Positions 9,854 through 18,514 of a stretch of 64,000 nucleotides of DNA are shown in pieces. Numbering within the stretch: position 1 is the first letter of the stretch; each line of letters begins with the position of its first letter. Source of the stretch: Actinoplanes sp. NBRC 103695 (GTDB taxonomy: Bacteria > Actinomycetota > Actinomycetes > Mycobacteriales > Micromonosporaceae); the NCBI RefSeq assembly GCF_030269485.1, contig NZ_BSTL01000007.1, forward strand, positions 199,204 to 263,203, given 5' to 3'. The position numbers and the translations under genes were made by a program. The notes beneath the pieces were generated by a model. The model did not search any database. It had not been told where the DNA came from and saw only the letters and a list, made by a program, of their open reading frames with translations.

Positions 9854-11095
9854 GTGACCAGTGTGCTGACGGTGCCGGAGGGCACAACTGTGCGTGATCA
9901 ACCGGGTCCTCTGCCGGGCCAGCTCGACCGCTGGCTGGTCGCCCGGGGCGCCGACCTGGTCGCGTTCCGTCGTCACCTGCACGCGCACCCGGAGCCGTCG
10001 CACCACGAGTTCGAGACCGCCGCGCTGGTCGTGCGCGAGCTGACCGCGGCCGGGCTCAAGCCGGAGCTGCTACCCAAGGGCAACGGCGTGATCTGTGACA
10101 TCGGCGCCGGCGACCGGGTGATCGCCTTCCGCGCCGACCTGGACGCGCTGCCGCTGCCGGACACCAAGGACGTCCCGTACCGCTCCACGGTGGACAACGT
10201 CACCCACGCCTGCGGCCACGACGTGCACACCACCGTGCTGCTCGGTCTGGGCCTGGCCCTGGCCGAACTGGAGCGGGAGGGCGCGCTGCCCGGCCGGGTG
10301 CGGCTGATCTTCCAGCCCGCCGAGGAGAGCATCCCGTCCGGCGCCCCGGAGGCGATCGCCGCGGGCGCGCTCGACGACGTCGCCGCGATCTACGCCCTGC
10401 ACTGCTACCCGCAGCTGCCGGCCGGTCTGATCGGCGTGCGGTCCGGCCCGTTCACCGCGGCCGCCGACATGGTCGAGGTGACGCTGACCGGCGCCGGTGG
10501 GCACACCGCGCGTCCGCACCTGACCGCCGACCTGGTGCACGCCCTGGGCCGGGTCATCGTGGACGTCCCGGCGCTGCTGGACCGGCGGATGGACCCGCGG
10601 GCCGGCGTCTCGATGGTGTGGGGCGCGGTGCACGCCGGCGAGGCGGCCAACGCGATCCCCGGGACCGGGTACGCCCGGGGCACCGTCCGGATCCTCAACC
10701 GGGAGGCCTGGCGCGCGGCGCCCGACCTGGTGACCCGGCTGATCCGCGACGTGGTCGCGGCGACCGGCGCCGAGGCCGAGGTGACCTACACCCGGGGTGT
10801 GCCGCCGGTGATCAACGACCGGATGGCCACCGCCGTGGTCGCCGGTGCGGCCGGCGCCGCGCTGGGCGCCGACCACGTGGTGGAAGCCGAGATCAGCATG
10901 GGTGGCGAGGACTTCTCGTTCTACCTGGAGCAGGTGCCGGGCGCGATGATCCGGCTCGGCACCGGCACGCCCGGCAGCGACATCCGGCACGACCTGCACC
11001 GGAGCGATTTCGACGTGGACGAGCGCTGCATCGGCGATGGGGTTCGGGTGATGGTGCACACCGCCCTGGCAGCGCTCGCCACCGGTTCTTTCTAA
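9854..11095 (+). CDS. M20D-family amidohydrolase (N-acyl amino acid / hippurate hydrolase type)
   Basis: Binuclear metal amidohydrolase of 413 aa that would cleave an N-acyl or N-carbamoyl amino acid; the substrate is not predictable. Motifs: HLHAHPEPSHHEFET near the N-terminus, FRADLDALP, the metal site ACGHDVHT, PAEE, and a second-domain GAGGHTARPH segment typical of M20D dimerisation lids. The C-terminal MGGEDFSFYLE motif supplies the last ligand. A GAGGGA element ends 3 nt before GTG 9854; GTG 9863 would give better spacing and only three residues less. An upstream frame to 9770 crosses the direct repeat and is unlikely to be coding. The last 4 bp overlap the convergent lipoprotein gene. 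Confidence 0.88.
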   Translation: MTSVLTVPEGTTVRDQPGPLPGQLDRWLVARGADLVAFRRHLHAHPEPSHHEFETAALVVRELTAAGLKPELLPKGNGVICDIGAGDRVIAFRADLDALPLPDTKDVPYRSTVDNVTHACGHDVHTTVLLGLGLALAELEREGALPGRVRLIFQPAEESIPSGAPEAIAAGALDDVAAIYALHCYPQLPAGLIGVRSGPFTAAADMVEVTLTGAGGHTARPHLTADLVHALGRVIVDVPALLDRRMDPRAGVSMVWGAVHAGEAANAIPGTGYARGTVRILNREAWRAAPDLVTRLIRDVVAATGAEAEVTYTRGVPPVINDRMATAVVAGAAGAALGADHVVEAEISMGGEDFSFYLEQVPGAMIRLGTGTPGSDIRHDLHRSDFDVDERCIGDGVRVMVHTALAALATGSF

Positions 11096-12060
11096 GCCGC
11101 GTCGGCAGGCTGAGGTGCGTCGGCAGGCGCCGCGGCCACCGGCGCACGGCGGCGACGGTTGCGGCGGAACGCCCAGATCGCCAGCCACACCGGCACGCCC
11201 AGCACGATCAGCCACGGCAGCAGCGCGCCGAGCACGGTCACCAGGACACCCAGCGAGGCGGTCAGCGCGTCCCAGCCGCCGCGCAGACCGGCCAGGAAGC
11301 CGGGTGCCGAGTCGTCGTCCGGCCCCACCTGCGCGGCGGGGCTGAGCAGCACCACGGTGATCGTGGAGAGCGCGGTCAGGTCGGCCAGGCGGCGCTTCTT
11401 GGCCTGCAGCGAGGCCAGGTCGGACTCCCGGGTCGCCACCTCGCGCTCCAGCATCACCAGGTCGTTCAGCGACTTGGCCTGGGACAGCAGCCGGCGGCCG
11501 CTGTCCACCCGGGCCTGCTGCACGGCGATCCGGGCGTCCAGGTCGACGGTCTCCTCGGTGACGTCCTGGGTGTTGATCTCCCGGGACTCCTCCTTGCCGT
11601 CCTTGCCCAGCTTGGCGAGCTGGTCGACGACGTTGGTGAACTTGACCGCCGGGACGCGCAGGGTGAGCGTGGCGTTGGCGCCGCCGTTGTCGCTGTTGCG
11701 GTTGTCGCCGCCGATGAAACCACCGGCGCCGGCCGCGATCCCGACGGTGCGGGCGGCGGCCTCGTTGACGTTCCCGACGCGCAGCGTGATCGACCCGGTG
11801 TAGATGATCGCGCGCTGGTCGATGCCCAGGTTGGGCGCCTTCGCGGGCTCGGCCTTACCCTCGGCCGGACCGCCCTGGGCGGGTGCGATCTCGGCCTGGT
11901 CCTTCGCGGCCTCTTCGTTCGGCATGGCCGGCGCCGCGGCGGGTGCCCCGCCCGAGTCGCCCCGGCTCTGGGAGGCGGTGTTGTCGGCCGAGTCGGCCCC
12001 GCAGGCGGTCAATAGGAATCCGGCCGCTAAAGCGGCCGCGATCAGTCGTGTGGTACGCAT
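11092..12060 (-). CDS. DUF4349 lipoprotein
   Basis: Exported lipoprotein of 322 aa and unknown role. Lipobox LLTAC puts the lipidated cysteine at residue 20 after a basic start and hydrophobic stretch. A low-complexity linker follows. The DUF4349 domain then contains IIYTGSITLRVGNVNEA, a predicted coiled coil with ARIAVQQARVDSGRRLL, and a C-terminal membrane helix (PWLIVLGVPVWLAIWAF) with a basic cytoplasmic tail. The ATG at 12060 is preceded by GGAGG 6 nt away, so the much longer open frame upstream is not coding. DUF4349 proteins are usually described as putative surface or zinc-finger-associated; nothing here sharpens that. Confidence 0.88.
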   Translation of the reverse strand: MRTTRLIAAALAAGFLLTACGADSADNTASQSRGDSGGAPAAAPAMPNEEAAKDQAEIAPAQGGPAEGKAEPAKAPNLGIDQRAIIYTGSITLRVGNVNEAAARTVGIAAGAGGFIGGDNRNSDNGGANATLTLRVPAVKFTNVVDQLAKLGKDGKEESREINTQDVTEETVDLDARIAVQQARVDSGRRLLSQAKSLNDLVMLEREVATRESDLASLQAKKRRLADLTALSTITVVLLSPAAQVGPDDDSAPGFLAGLRGGWDALTASLGVLVTVLGALLPWLIVLGVPVWLAIWAFRRNRRRRAPVAAAPADAPQPADAA

Positions 12061-12171
12061 GGCTTCCTCCGAACCCCGTTTCGGTTTGCCCCCGTCAGAC
12101 GCGCGGCACGCGCCGGTCGGTTCCGGCAGACTGCGGGTTGAGGGGTCACGATTCGGCAGCGGAGGAGTCCC

Positions 12172-12807
12172 GTGCAGATCACGAAGTTCACGCATTCCTG
12201 CCTGCGCATCGAGGGTGACGGCGTGCTCGTCGTCGACCCCGGCGTGTTCAGCGAGCGTGCCGCCCTGACCGGCGCGGACGCGGTGCTCATCACTCATGAG
12301 CACCCCGACCACCTGGATGTCGAGGCGGTGATCGAGGCGGTGAAGCTGCGGCCCGACCTCAAGGTCATCGTTCATCCGGACGTGCTGCCGCAGACCGAGC
12401 CGTTCGCGGCGGCGGTTACCGCGGTCGAGCCGGGCGCCGAGTTCACCGCCGCCGGGTTCACCGTCCGGGCGTTCGGCGGGCAGCACGCGGTGATCCACCC
12501 GGACATCCCGCGGATCGCCAACCTGGGCTACCTGATCTCGGACGCCACCACCAACCTCTACCACCCGGGCGACTCGTTCCACGTCCCCGAGGGCGAGACC
12601 GTGGAGACCCTGTTCGTCCCGCTGCACGCTCCGTGGGCCAAGATCTCCGAGACGATCGACTTCGCCCGTACGGTGCACCCGGAGCGCGCCTTCGCCCTGC
12701 ACGACGGGCTGCTCAACGACAACGCGTTCGGCATCTACAACGGGATGATGGAGCGGCTCTCCGGCACCCGGTACGCCCGCCTCGCGCCGGGCACCACGCT
12801 CGGCTGA
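12172..12807 (+). CDS. MBL-fold metal-dependent hydrolase (UlaG-like)
   Basis: Metallo-beta-lactamase-fold protein, 211 aa, with metal ligands in THEHPDHLD (His42, His44, Asp46, His47), an aspartate in HPGDSFH and a late histidine in ALHDG. The shape resembles UlaG/YtnP-type hydrolases; the substrate is unknown. The GTG at 12172 is preceded by GGAGGAG at a good distance. Divergent from the lipoprotein gene with 111 bp between. Its TGA overlaps the ATG of the next gene by one base, so the two are translationally coupled. Confidence 0.87.
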   Translation: MQITKFTHSCLRIEGDGVLVVDPGVFSERAALTGADAVLITHEHPDHLDVEAVIEAVKLRPDLKVIVHPDVLPQTEPFAAAVTAVEPGAEFTAAGFTVRAFGGQHAVIHPDIPRIANLGYLISDATTNLYHPGDSFHVPEGETVETLFVPLHAPWAKISETIDFARTVHPERAFALHDGLLNDNAFGIYNGMMERLSGTRYARLAPGTTLG

Positions 12808-13727
12808 TGGCGGCCGCGACCGACGAGCTGATCCGGCGGATGTACGAGGCGCCGCCGGACGGCTTCGTGGCGGCCCGGTCGGCGGCCGTCGCCGAGGCCA
12901 AGAAGTCCGGTGACACCGCCGCCGTCAAACAACTCACCGCCCTGCGCAAACCGACCGTGGCGGCGTGGCTGGTGAACCTGCTGGCGCTGCGGAAACCGGA
13001 GCTGATCGATCAGCTCGTGGAGCTCGCCGAGGCACTCCGGACCGCCCAGCGCACGCTGCGAGGCGACGAGCTGCGCGAGCTCTCCACCCAGCGCCGGCAG
13101 ATCGTCTCCGCGCTGGTCGGCGAGGCCCGCAAGCTGGCCGTCGCGCAGGACAAGGGACTGGCGGGCAAGCTGCCGCTGGGCGAGGTGGAGGCGACGCTGA
13201 GCGCGGCGATGTCCGAGCCGGAGATCGCCGAGCAGGTCCGCAGTGGGCGGCTGATCCGCGCGGCCACGTACGCGGGCTTCGGTGAGGTTCCGCGCCCGCG
13301 CCTGCGCCTGGTGCACGACGCGGACGCTCTCGAGGACGCTGAGCAGGCGGAGGAGGAGGTGGAGGAGGGCGACGACGAGCCCGCTCCGGCGGCACGGGAT
13401 CGGGCACTGGCCGAGCGCCGCCGCCGGGAGTTCCAGGAGAAACGCCGTGAGTTCAAGAAGGAGCTGACCGCCGCGCAGGCCGCCGAGAAACGCGCCGACG
13501 ACCAGCTCGACAAGGCCGAGACGGCGGAGCGTGACGCGGGTCATGCCGTCGAGGACATCGACAACGAACTGGCCGAACTGGAGCGTCGCCGGACCGAGGC
13601 GCAGGCCGAGGTGGGTCGCCGCAAGCTTGCCCGGCGCACCGCGGAACGCGAGGCCGCGGCCGCTCGCCGCCGGGTCGGCGACGCGGAGGCCGCTCTGGAG
13701 GACCTGGACGGCGCCGCACCGGACTGA
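12807..13727 (+). CDS. Conserved actinobacterial coiled-coil protein, function unknown
   Basis: 306 aa. The N-terminal half is a helical domain (LIRRMYEAPPDGFVAAR, then TALRKPTVAAWLVNLLALRK) found in actinobacterial proteins with no assigned function. An acidic stretch (EEEVEEGDDE) separates it from a highly charged C-terminal coiled coil rich in A, E, K and R. No signal peptide, membrane span or catalytic motif is visible. The start is the ATG overlapping the MBL gene stop (TGATG). Co-translation with the hydrolase suggests a shared but unknown role. I do not recognise a named family. Confidence 0.8.
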   Translation: MAAATDELIRRMYEAPPDGFVAARSAAVAEAKKSGDTAAVKQLTALRKPTVAAWLVNLLALRKPELIDQLVELAEALRTAQRTLRGDELRELSTQRRQIVSALVGEARKLAVAQDKGLAGKLPLGEVEATLSAAMSEPEIAEQVRSGRLIRAATYAGFGEVPRPRLRLVHDADALEDAEQAEEEVEEGDDEPAPAARDRALAERRRREFQEKRREFKKELTAAQAAEKRADDQLDKAETAERDAGHAVEDIDNELAELERRRTEAQAEVGRRKLARRTAEREAAAARRRVGDAEAALEDLDGAAPD

Positions 13728-13736
13728 GCGTGCACA

Positions 13737-13757
13737 TTTCCGGATTCGGTCCGGAAA
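13737..13757 (+). terminator. Hairpin after the coiled-coil gene
   Basis: Eight-base perfect arms (13737-13744 and 13750-13757) with a TTCGG loop, 10 bp after the stop. No T-run, so termination is only probable. Confidence 0.5.
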
Positions 13758-13815
13758 CATCCGGCGGCCGATGGGGTGATTTTCAGGATTCATGCGATGA
13801 GAGCAGAATCGCCTC

Positions 13816-14553
13816 GTGACCCCCGAACAGGCCGCCGCCAACGCCCGACCGGGACTCGTGAAACTCGTGGGTGCGTTCGCCGAGTCGCCGCAGACGCTGC
13901 GCCGTGCCCGGCTGCTCGGGCTGTCCGGCTGGGCCTACCACGTCTCGGCCCGTGCCGGGGCGCTGGGCGACGTGCGACCCGAGACGGTGACCGCGGCGAT
14001 CGGGTTCATCGCGCCCGAGGCGGTGACCGACGGCTGGGAGGCGACGGCCAAGACCTCCGAGCCGATGGAGGTGGCCACCTGGCACCTGCACGAGCTGTGC
14101 CGCTGGGGCGCCGACGAGCTGGCCGGCTTCCCGCGGATCGGCCGGTTGCTGGAGCTCTCCCGCCAGGTGGTGTCCGCCGTGGACGCCGCCGGGCTGCCGC
14201 TGTTCGCCGCGTGGCGGGCCATGCCCGTACCGGATTCGTCGCCCGGCGCGCTCGCGGCCGTCCAGTTGCACCTGTTGCACGAGCACCGGATGGGCGTGCA
14301 GGTGGTGGCGATCCGGGCGAGCGGGCTGACCCCATTGGAGGCGATCATCGCCGGGCCGGAGGGCGAGACGGGCGCGGTGGCGTTCGGCTGGCAGCCGCCC
14401 TATCCGCCGGCCGGGCCGATCGTGCGGCGTCTCATGTGGGCGGAGTCGGTGGCCGACGCGCTGGCCGGCCAGGCGTACGGAAGCCTGAACCGCGAGGAAC
14501 GAGTAGAGCTCTGTGGCCTCCTCGAATCACTGGTAACCCGTCTGACAAGGTAG
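13816..14553 (+). CDS. SCO6745-family protein
   Basis: 245-aa helical protein of the actinobacterial SCO6745 (SalK-like) family, biochemical role unknown. Recognised by the start TPEQAAANARPGLVKLVGAF, the central TDGWEATAKTSEPMEVATWHLHE region split by a short linker, and the late LLHEHRMGVQVVAI segment. No membrane span, metal motif or nucleotide site is evident. GTG 13816 has a CAGAAT hexamer 6 nt upstream (13804-13809), compatible with leaderless transcription. A GNAT gene follows 58 bp downstream on the same strand. Confidence 0.75.
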   Translation: MTPEQAAANARPGLVKLVGAFAESPQTLRRARLLGLSGWAYHVSARAGALGDVRPETVTAAIGFIAPEAVTDGWEATAKTSEPMEVATWHLHELCRWGADELAGFPRIGRLLELSRQVVSAVDAAGLPLFAAWRAMPVPDSSPGALAAVQLHLLHEHRMGVQVVAIRASGLTPLEAIIAGPEGETGAVAFGWQPPYPPAGPIVRRLMWAESVADALAGQAYGSLNREERVELCGLLESLVTRLTR

Positions 14554-14611
14554 GGCCTCGCTCCCGGCCGACCGACCGGACAGGCCCTAATCTCTACCTT
14601 CAGGGACCTCG

Positions 14612-15586
14612 ATGTGGTCCCATGCTGGGGTGAGTGCGCTGCCGCCCGGCTTCTCGATCCGCCGGCCCACCCTGGACGACGTGCCCGACCTGCTCAAACT
14701 GGCCCACGCCAGCGATGAGGCGGCGGTCGGTGAGCCCGACTTCAGCACCGACGACGTCCGCGAGGCGCTGACCGACGCCAACACCGACATGTCTGTCGAC
14801 TGCTGGGTCGCCCTGGACGCGGACGGCTCCATCGTCGGCTGGACCTACCCGCACAACCCGACCGGTGGGAACCGCGACTTCATCGAGGTCTACACCTGGC
14901 CGGGGCGTGGTGCGCCGGTCCAGCGGCCGCTGCTCGAGCTGATGCTGGCCCGGGTGGCCGAGCGGGGCGCGGCGTTCGGCCACGACCCGTACGAGGTGCG
15001 CGCCGGCGCCATCCCGACCGAGAGCGCCTACATCGCCACGCTCCTCGACGCCGGGTTCGAGTTCCACGCCCAGCACGCCCGGATGACGATGTCGCTGGCC
15101 GGGGTGTCGCCGACCCCGCCCGCGCCGCCGGAGGGCGTGACCGTGCGGGTGCTCGACCACACCGACGAGGACGAGCTGCGGCGTTTCCACGGCGTGATCC
15201 AGGAGGCGTTCCGCGACTCCGACCATCACGCGACCAGCTTCGAGGTGTGGATCGACCGGGTCCGGGCCCAGGCGAGGGTCAGCTGGGACGAGTGGTTCGT
15301 GGCCGAGGTGGACGGGCGGATGGTCGGGGCGTTGCAGTCCGCCGACGGTGACGGCTCGGCGGAGGACGAGGGCTGGGTGCGCTCGTTGGCCGTGCTCCGG
15401 GCGTACCGGAGAAGGGGTGTGGGTGAGGCGCTCCTGCGCCGAGCTTTCGCGACCTACGCCGCCAACGGACGCGCCCGGGCGGGTCTGGGTGTGGACATGG
15501 CGAACCCGACCAGGGCGGCGCGGCTCTACCGCGCGGTGGGCATGCACCCGCTGTACGAGGCGAACATCTACAGACGCCTCGCCTGA
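14612..15586 (+). CDS. Tandem GNAT N-acetyltransferase (mycothiol-synthase-like layout)
   Basis: 324 aa with two GNAT domains. The first (about 10-160) starts FSIRRPTLDDVPDLLKLA. The second (about 170-324) has the acetyl-CoA pyrophosphate loop VLRAYRRRGVGEALLRRAF and the MANPTRAARLYRAVG strand-helix. Only the second has a convincing Q/RxxGxG/A loop, as in MshD, where the C-terminal domain is catalytic. The acceptor is unknown. ATG 14612 is taken as start; GTG 14630 preceded by GGGG is an alternative. Its stop abuts the convergent gene stop exactly (15586/15587). Confidence 0.85.
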   Translation: MWSHAGVSALPPGFSIRRPTLDDVPDLLKLAHASDEAAVGEPDFSTDDVREALTDANTDMSVDCWVALDADGSIVGWTYPHNPTGGNRDFIEVYTWPGRGAPVQRPLLELMLARVAERGAAFGHDPYEVRAGAIPTESAYIATLLDAGFEFHAQHARMTMSLAGVSPTPPAPPEGVTVRVLDHTDEDELRRFHGVIQEAFRDSDHHATSFEVWIDRVRAQARVSWDEWFVAEVDGRMVGALQSADGDGSAEDEGWVRSLAVLRAYRRRGVGEALLRRAFATYAANGRARAGLGVDMANPTRAARLYRAVGMHPLYEANIYRRLA

Positions 15587-16048
15587 TCAGGCGTCGGGCG
15601 AGGCTGTCCTGGTCGGACGCTGGCGGAGCTCGGTGACGTAGTCGTCGGGCGCGCCCGCCTTCTCCGCCGCGTTCGCGATCTCGGAGAGGTACCACGCCGT
15701 GGGCATGCCGCCCTCGTATCCGTCGAAGACATAGACCCACGCCGCGAACTCGCCCTCGAGCGAGGCGACACGGACGGTGAGCTTCTGGTACGCCCCCGCG
15801 GTCACGCCCTCGACCTCGTCGAGTTGTGACGCGTCCCATGGGTGCACGTCGTAGACGGACACGAAGACCCGGTCGCCCGGCGACTCGACGATCGTCGTGA
15901 CGGCGCCCTCCCAGCCCATATCCCCCTCACCGGCGAACGTGAGGCGCCAGCCTTCGATCCACCCCACGCCGACCATCGGCGAGTGCGGACAGTAGGCCCT
16001 CATGCGGGCAGGGTCGAGGTTCGAGCCATACGCGGCGTAATGACGCAC
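15587..16048 (-). CDS. Gamma-glutamylcyclotransferase (AIG2-like) family protein
   Basis: 153-aa GGCT-fold protein. The diagnostic YGSNLDPARM lies at residues 7-16, followed by the strand GWRLTFAGEG and the DVHPWDASQLDEVEGV region, whose acidic residues sit where the family has its catalytic glutamate. The family opens gamma-glutamyl amides to 5-oxoproline; the amine partner is unknown. Upstream frame to 16159 is open, but GTG 16048 has TAGTGT (16056-16061) 7 nt before it, so a leaderless start there is preferred. Divergent from the LpdA-like gene. Confidence 0.8.
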   Translation of the reverse strand: MRHYAAYGSNLDPARMRAYCPHSPMVGVGWIEGWRLTFAGEGDMGWEGAVTTIVESPGDRVFVSVYDVHPWDASQLDEVEGVTAGAYQKLTVRVASLEGEFAAWVYVFDGYEGGMPTAWYLSEIANAAEKAGAPDDYVTELRQRPTRTASPDA

Positions 16049-16055
16049 GGCGATG

Positions 16056-16061
16056 ACACTA
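16056..16061 (-). promoter_or_regulatory. -10 hexamer TAGTGT, 7 nt before GTG 16048
   Basis: Decides the short start of the cyclotransferase gene. Confidence 0.5.
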
Positions 16062-16139
16062 ACCGCAGAGACGGGTGAGGGAGAATACGAGGGGTGCGTG
16101 TCGCCAGGCATGCTGCTTATTTTTGGAGGTTTGCGGACT

Positions 16140-17540
16140 GTGACCCGGATTGTGATCATCGGCGGGGGGCCGGGCGGCTACGAGGCGGCTCTGGTCGCCG
16201 CGCAACTCGACGCGGACGTGACCCTCGTCGAGGCCGACGGGGCCGGTGGCGCCTGTGTCCTGTCCGACTGCGTGCCCAGCAAGACGTTCATCGCCAGCTC
16301 CGACGTGGTCACCGGCTACGGCAACAACGAGCGCTTCGGCGTGAGCGGCCCGGGGCTGGAGGGCGTCTCGGTGGACGCGGTGGCCGTGAACACCCGCGTG
16401 AAGCAGCTGGCCCTGGCCCAGTCCGGCGACATCCAGGCCAAGCTGATCAAGGCCGGGGTCGACGTGGTGACCGGGCGGGCCCGGCTCGGCGAGGACACCC
16501 TCGGGCACACCCACCAGGTGCTGATCACGCCCGCGGGCGGGGAGCCGTACGCGGTGGACGCCTCGACCGTGCTGATCGCCACCGGCGCCACCCCGCGCGT
16601 GCTGGCCTCCGCGGCGCCCGACGGCGAGCGGATCCTGGACTGGCGGCAGGTGTACGACCTGACCGCGCTGCCGGAACACCTGATCGTCATCGGGTCGGGT
16701 GTGACCGGCGCCGAGTTCGCCAGCGCCTACCTCGCGATGGGCGTACCGGTCACCCTGGTCTCCAGCCGCGACCGGGTGATGCCGCACGAGGACGCCGACG
16801 CCGCCATGGCGATCGAGCGGGTCTTCCGTGAGCGCGGCATGACGATCCTCAACCAGTCCCGTGCCGACTCGGTGGTCAACACCGGCGACGGGGTGCGGGT
16901 CACGCTCGCCGACGGCCGGGTGGTCGAGGGCTCGCACGCGCTGATGGCGGTCGGCGCCATCCCGAACACCGCCGACCTGGGCCTGCGCGAGTACGGCGTG
17001 GACGTGTCGAACGGCGGCCACGTGACCGTCGACCGGGTGTCCCGCACCAACGTGCCCGGCATCTACGCGGCCGGCGACTGCACCGGCGTGCTGCCCCTGG
17101 CCAGCGTGGCCGCGATGCAGGGCCGGATCGCGATCTGGCACGCGATGGGCGAGGCGGTGGCGCCGCTACGGCTGCGTACCGTCTCGGCGAACGTCTTCAC
17201 CGACCCCGAGCTGGCCACGGTCGGCCTCTCGCAGAACGACGTGGACGCGGGCAAGGTGCCGGCCCGTCAGGTGATGCTGCCGCTCACCGGCAACGCGCGG
17301 GCCAAGATGGCCGGGCTGCGGGACGGGTTCGTGAAACTGTTCTGCCGGCCGGCGACCGGGCAGATCGTCGGCGGCGTGGTGGTCGCGCCCAAGGCCAGCG
17401 AGCTGATCCTGCCGATCACGATGGCGATCGAGAACAACCTGACGGTCGATCAGCTGGCGCACACCATCACGATCTACCCGTCGCTGTCGGGGTCGATCGC
17501 GGAGGCGGCACGTCAGCTGATGCAGCACGAGCTTCAGTAG
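16140..17540 (+). CDS. lpdA: LpdA-like NAD(P)H-quinone dehydrogenase (flavoprotein disulfide reductase family)
   Basis: FAD and NAD(P)H-binding oxidoreductase, 466 aa, of the group containing mycobacterial LpdA. FAD motif IVIIGGGPGGYEA (4-16), NAD motif VIGSGVTGAEFASAY and the second FAD motif GIYAAGDCTG are intact. Both cysteines of the CxxxxC redox pair are present (Cys39 and Cys44). However the C-terminal His-Glu couple of true lipoamide dehydrogenase is Tyr446 and Gly451, so lipoamide reduction is unlikely and quinone reduction is a better guess. GGAGGT at 16125-16130 fixes GTG 16140. The final 74 bp overlap the convergent DedA gene. Confidence 0.87.
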   Translation: MTRIVIIGGGPGGYEAALVAAQLDADVTLVEADGAGGACVLSDCVPSKTFIASSDVVTGYGNNERFGVSGPGLEGVSVDAVAVNTRVKQLALAQSGDIQAKLIKAGVDVVTGRARLGEDTLGHTHQVLITPAGGEPYAVDASTVLIATGATPRVLASAAPDGERILDWRQVYDLTALPEHLIVIGSGVTGAEFASAYLAMGVPVTLVSSRDRVMPHEDADAAMAIERVFRERGMTILNQSRADSVVNTGDGVRVTLADGRVVEGSHALMAVGAIPNTADLGLREYGVDVSNGGHVTVDRVSRTNVPGIYAAGDCTGVLPLASVAAMQGRIAIWHAMGEAVAPLRLRTVSANVFTDPELATVGLSQNDVDAGKVPARQVMLPLTGNARAKMAGLRDGFVKLFCRPATGQIVGGVVVAPKASELILPITMAIENNLTVDQLAHTITIYPSLSGSIAEAARQLMQHELQ

Positions 17541-18204
17541 CGCCCCCTTCGTCGGGGGCCTCTTTCCGGCCCCCGAAGAAGGCGAGGATCCAGCCGGCGG
17601 TGCCGAAGACCACGGCGGCGGTGGCGGCGATCGCGAAGAGCCGCCACGCCGACTGGGTCACCGCGGTGCCGCCGATGTGACCGACCAGGCCGCCGTACAT
17701 GGCCCAGGCCAGCGCGGCGCCGCCGTCGTACAGCGCGAACAGCTTGATCGGGTAGCCCCGGCGGCCGGCGTGGTAACCGGCGGCCATCCGCCCGCCCGGC
17801 ACGAAACGGCAGAGCAGCAGCACCAGCGGGCCCGGCTTGCGCAGGCCCCGGGTGAACCGCTCGGCGGCCTTCTTGGTCTTGGACGGCTCGTGGTCGCCGT
17901 CGTCGTCGTGTTTCGGGCCGAACCGGTTGCGTAAAGCGGACAGCCGATCGCCGAAGAAGTGGTTTCCGGTGTTACCGGCCGTACGCCCCAGCACGAACGC
18001 GATGACGTCGCCGGTGAACATCCCGAGCGCACCCACAGCGATCACCAGGGGCAGATCGAGGTCGCCGTACACGGTGAGTGCGCCCGTGGTGATCATGATG
18101 GCCTGGATCGGCACCACCGGGACCATCGCGTCCACCGTCAGGAAACCGAACAGCGCAAGGTACACCCATGCCGGTGTCGCCATGGCGGCCAACAGATCGG
18201 TCAT
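17467..18204 (-). CDS. DedA/VTT-domain membrane protein
   Basis: 245-aa polytopic membrane protein of the DedA family, linked in other bacteria to polyprenyl-phosphate or phospholipid flipping and membrane homeostasis. Four to five hydrophobic segments are visible, with the family core FTGDVIAFVLGRTAGN and the basic CRFVPGGRMAAGYHAGR motif (conserved arginines). The last 40 residues are a polar, proline-rich tail encoded opposite the 3' end of the flavoprotein gene. The ATG at 18204 precedes DLLAAMATPAWVYL directly. Confidence 0.88.
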   Translation of the reverse strand: MTDLLAAMATPAWVYLALFGFLTVDAMVPVVPIQAIMITTGALTVYGDLDLPLVIAVGALGMFTGDVIAFVLGRTAGNTGNHFFGDRLSALRNRFGPKHDDDGDHEPSKTKKAAERFTRGLRKPGPLVLLLCRFVPGGRMAAGYHAGRRGYPIKLFALYDGGAALAWAMYGGLVGHIGGTAVTQSAWRLFAIAATAAVVFGTAGWILAFFGGRKEAPDEGGATEARAASADVPPPRSTPTATGRS

Positions 18205-18422
18205 CGGTCAAGGCACCTCGCGGCTATCAGGATCTCGTCATTCTGCGTTCGCGCCCCTGTGAGGGTGCTGAGTCCCAGCATGCGCCGAGTACCCGTGCAG
18301 GTAGCGGTGATGCCCGCCACGCTACGTGTAAACGGGCGCCGGCCAGGCGGGTTCAGGAGAGTGTCGCTTCCCTCTCCGGCCACGTCATCCGGAATACGCA
18401 TGGTGGGCGTAACGTGAGAGAC

Positions 18423-18453
18423 GGGCCGTCGGCTGGTCCCGTGCCGACGGCCC
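18423..18453 (+). terminator. Perfect 11-bp hairpin upstream of the ATP-grasp operon
   Basis: Arms 18423-18433 and 18443-18453, 9-nt loop, followed by TCCTTTG. It may end upstream transcription or fold in an unmapped small RNA; direction is uncertain. Confidence 0.5.
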
Positions 18454-18502
18454 TCCTTTGAGCTCTGGTGACGCTTGTTACCCGTGCGCAACGACATGCG
18501 CA

Positions 18503-18508
18503 TAGATT
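18503..18508 (+). promoter_or_regulatory. -10 hexamer TAGATT, 6 nt before ATG 18515
   Basis: Leaderless-type promoter for the three-gene ATP-grasp operon. Confidence 0.55.
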
Positions 18509-18514
18509 CTCTGC

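Larger units (their letters stand above)
18205..18514. other. 310-bp intergenic region between divergent genes
   Basis: Separates the DedA gene and the ATP-grasp operon. It holds one perfect 11-bp hairpin (18423-18453) and the TAGATT promoter element at 18503-18508. No open frame with coding character, tRNA or known riboswitch was recognised. Confidence 0.6.
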
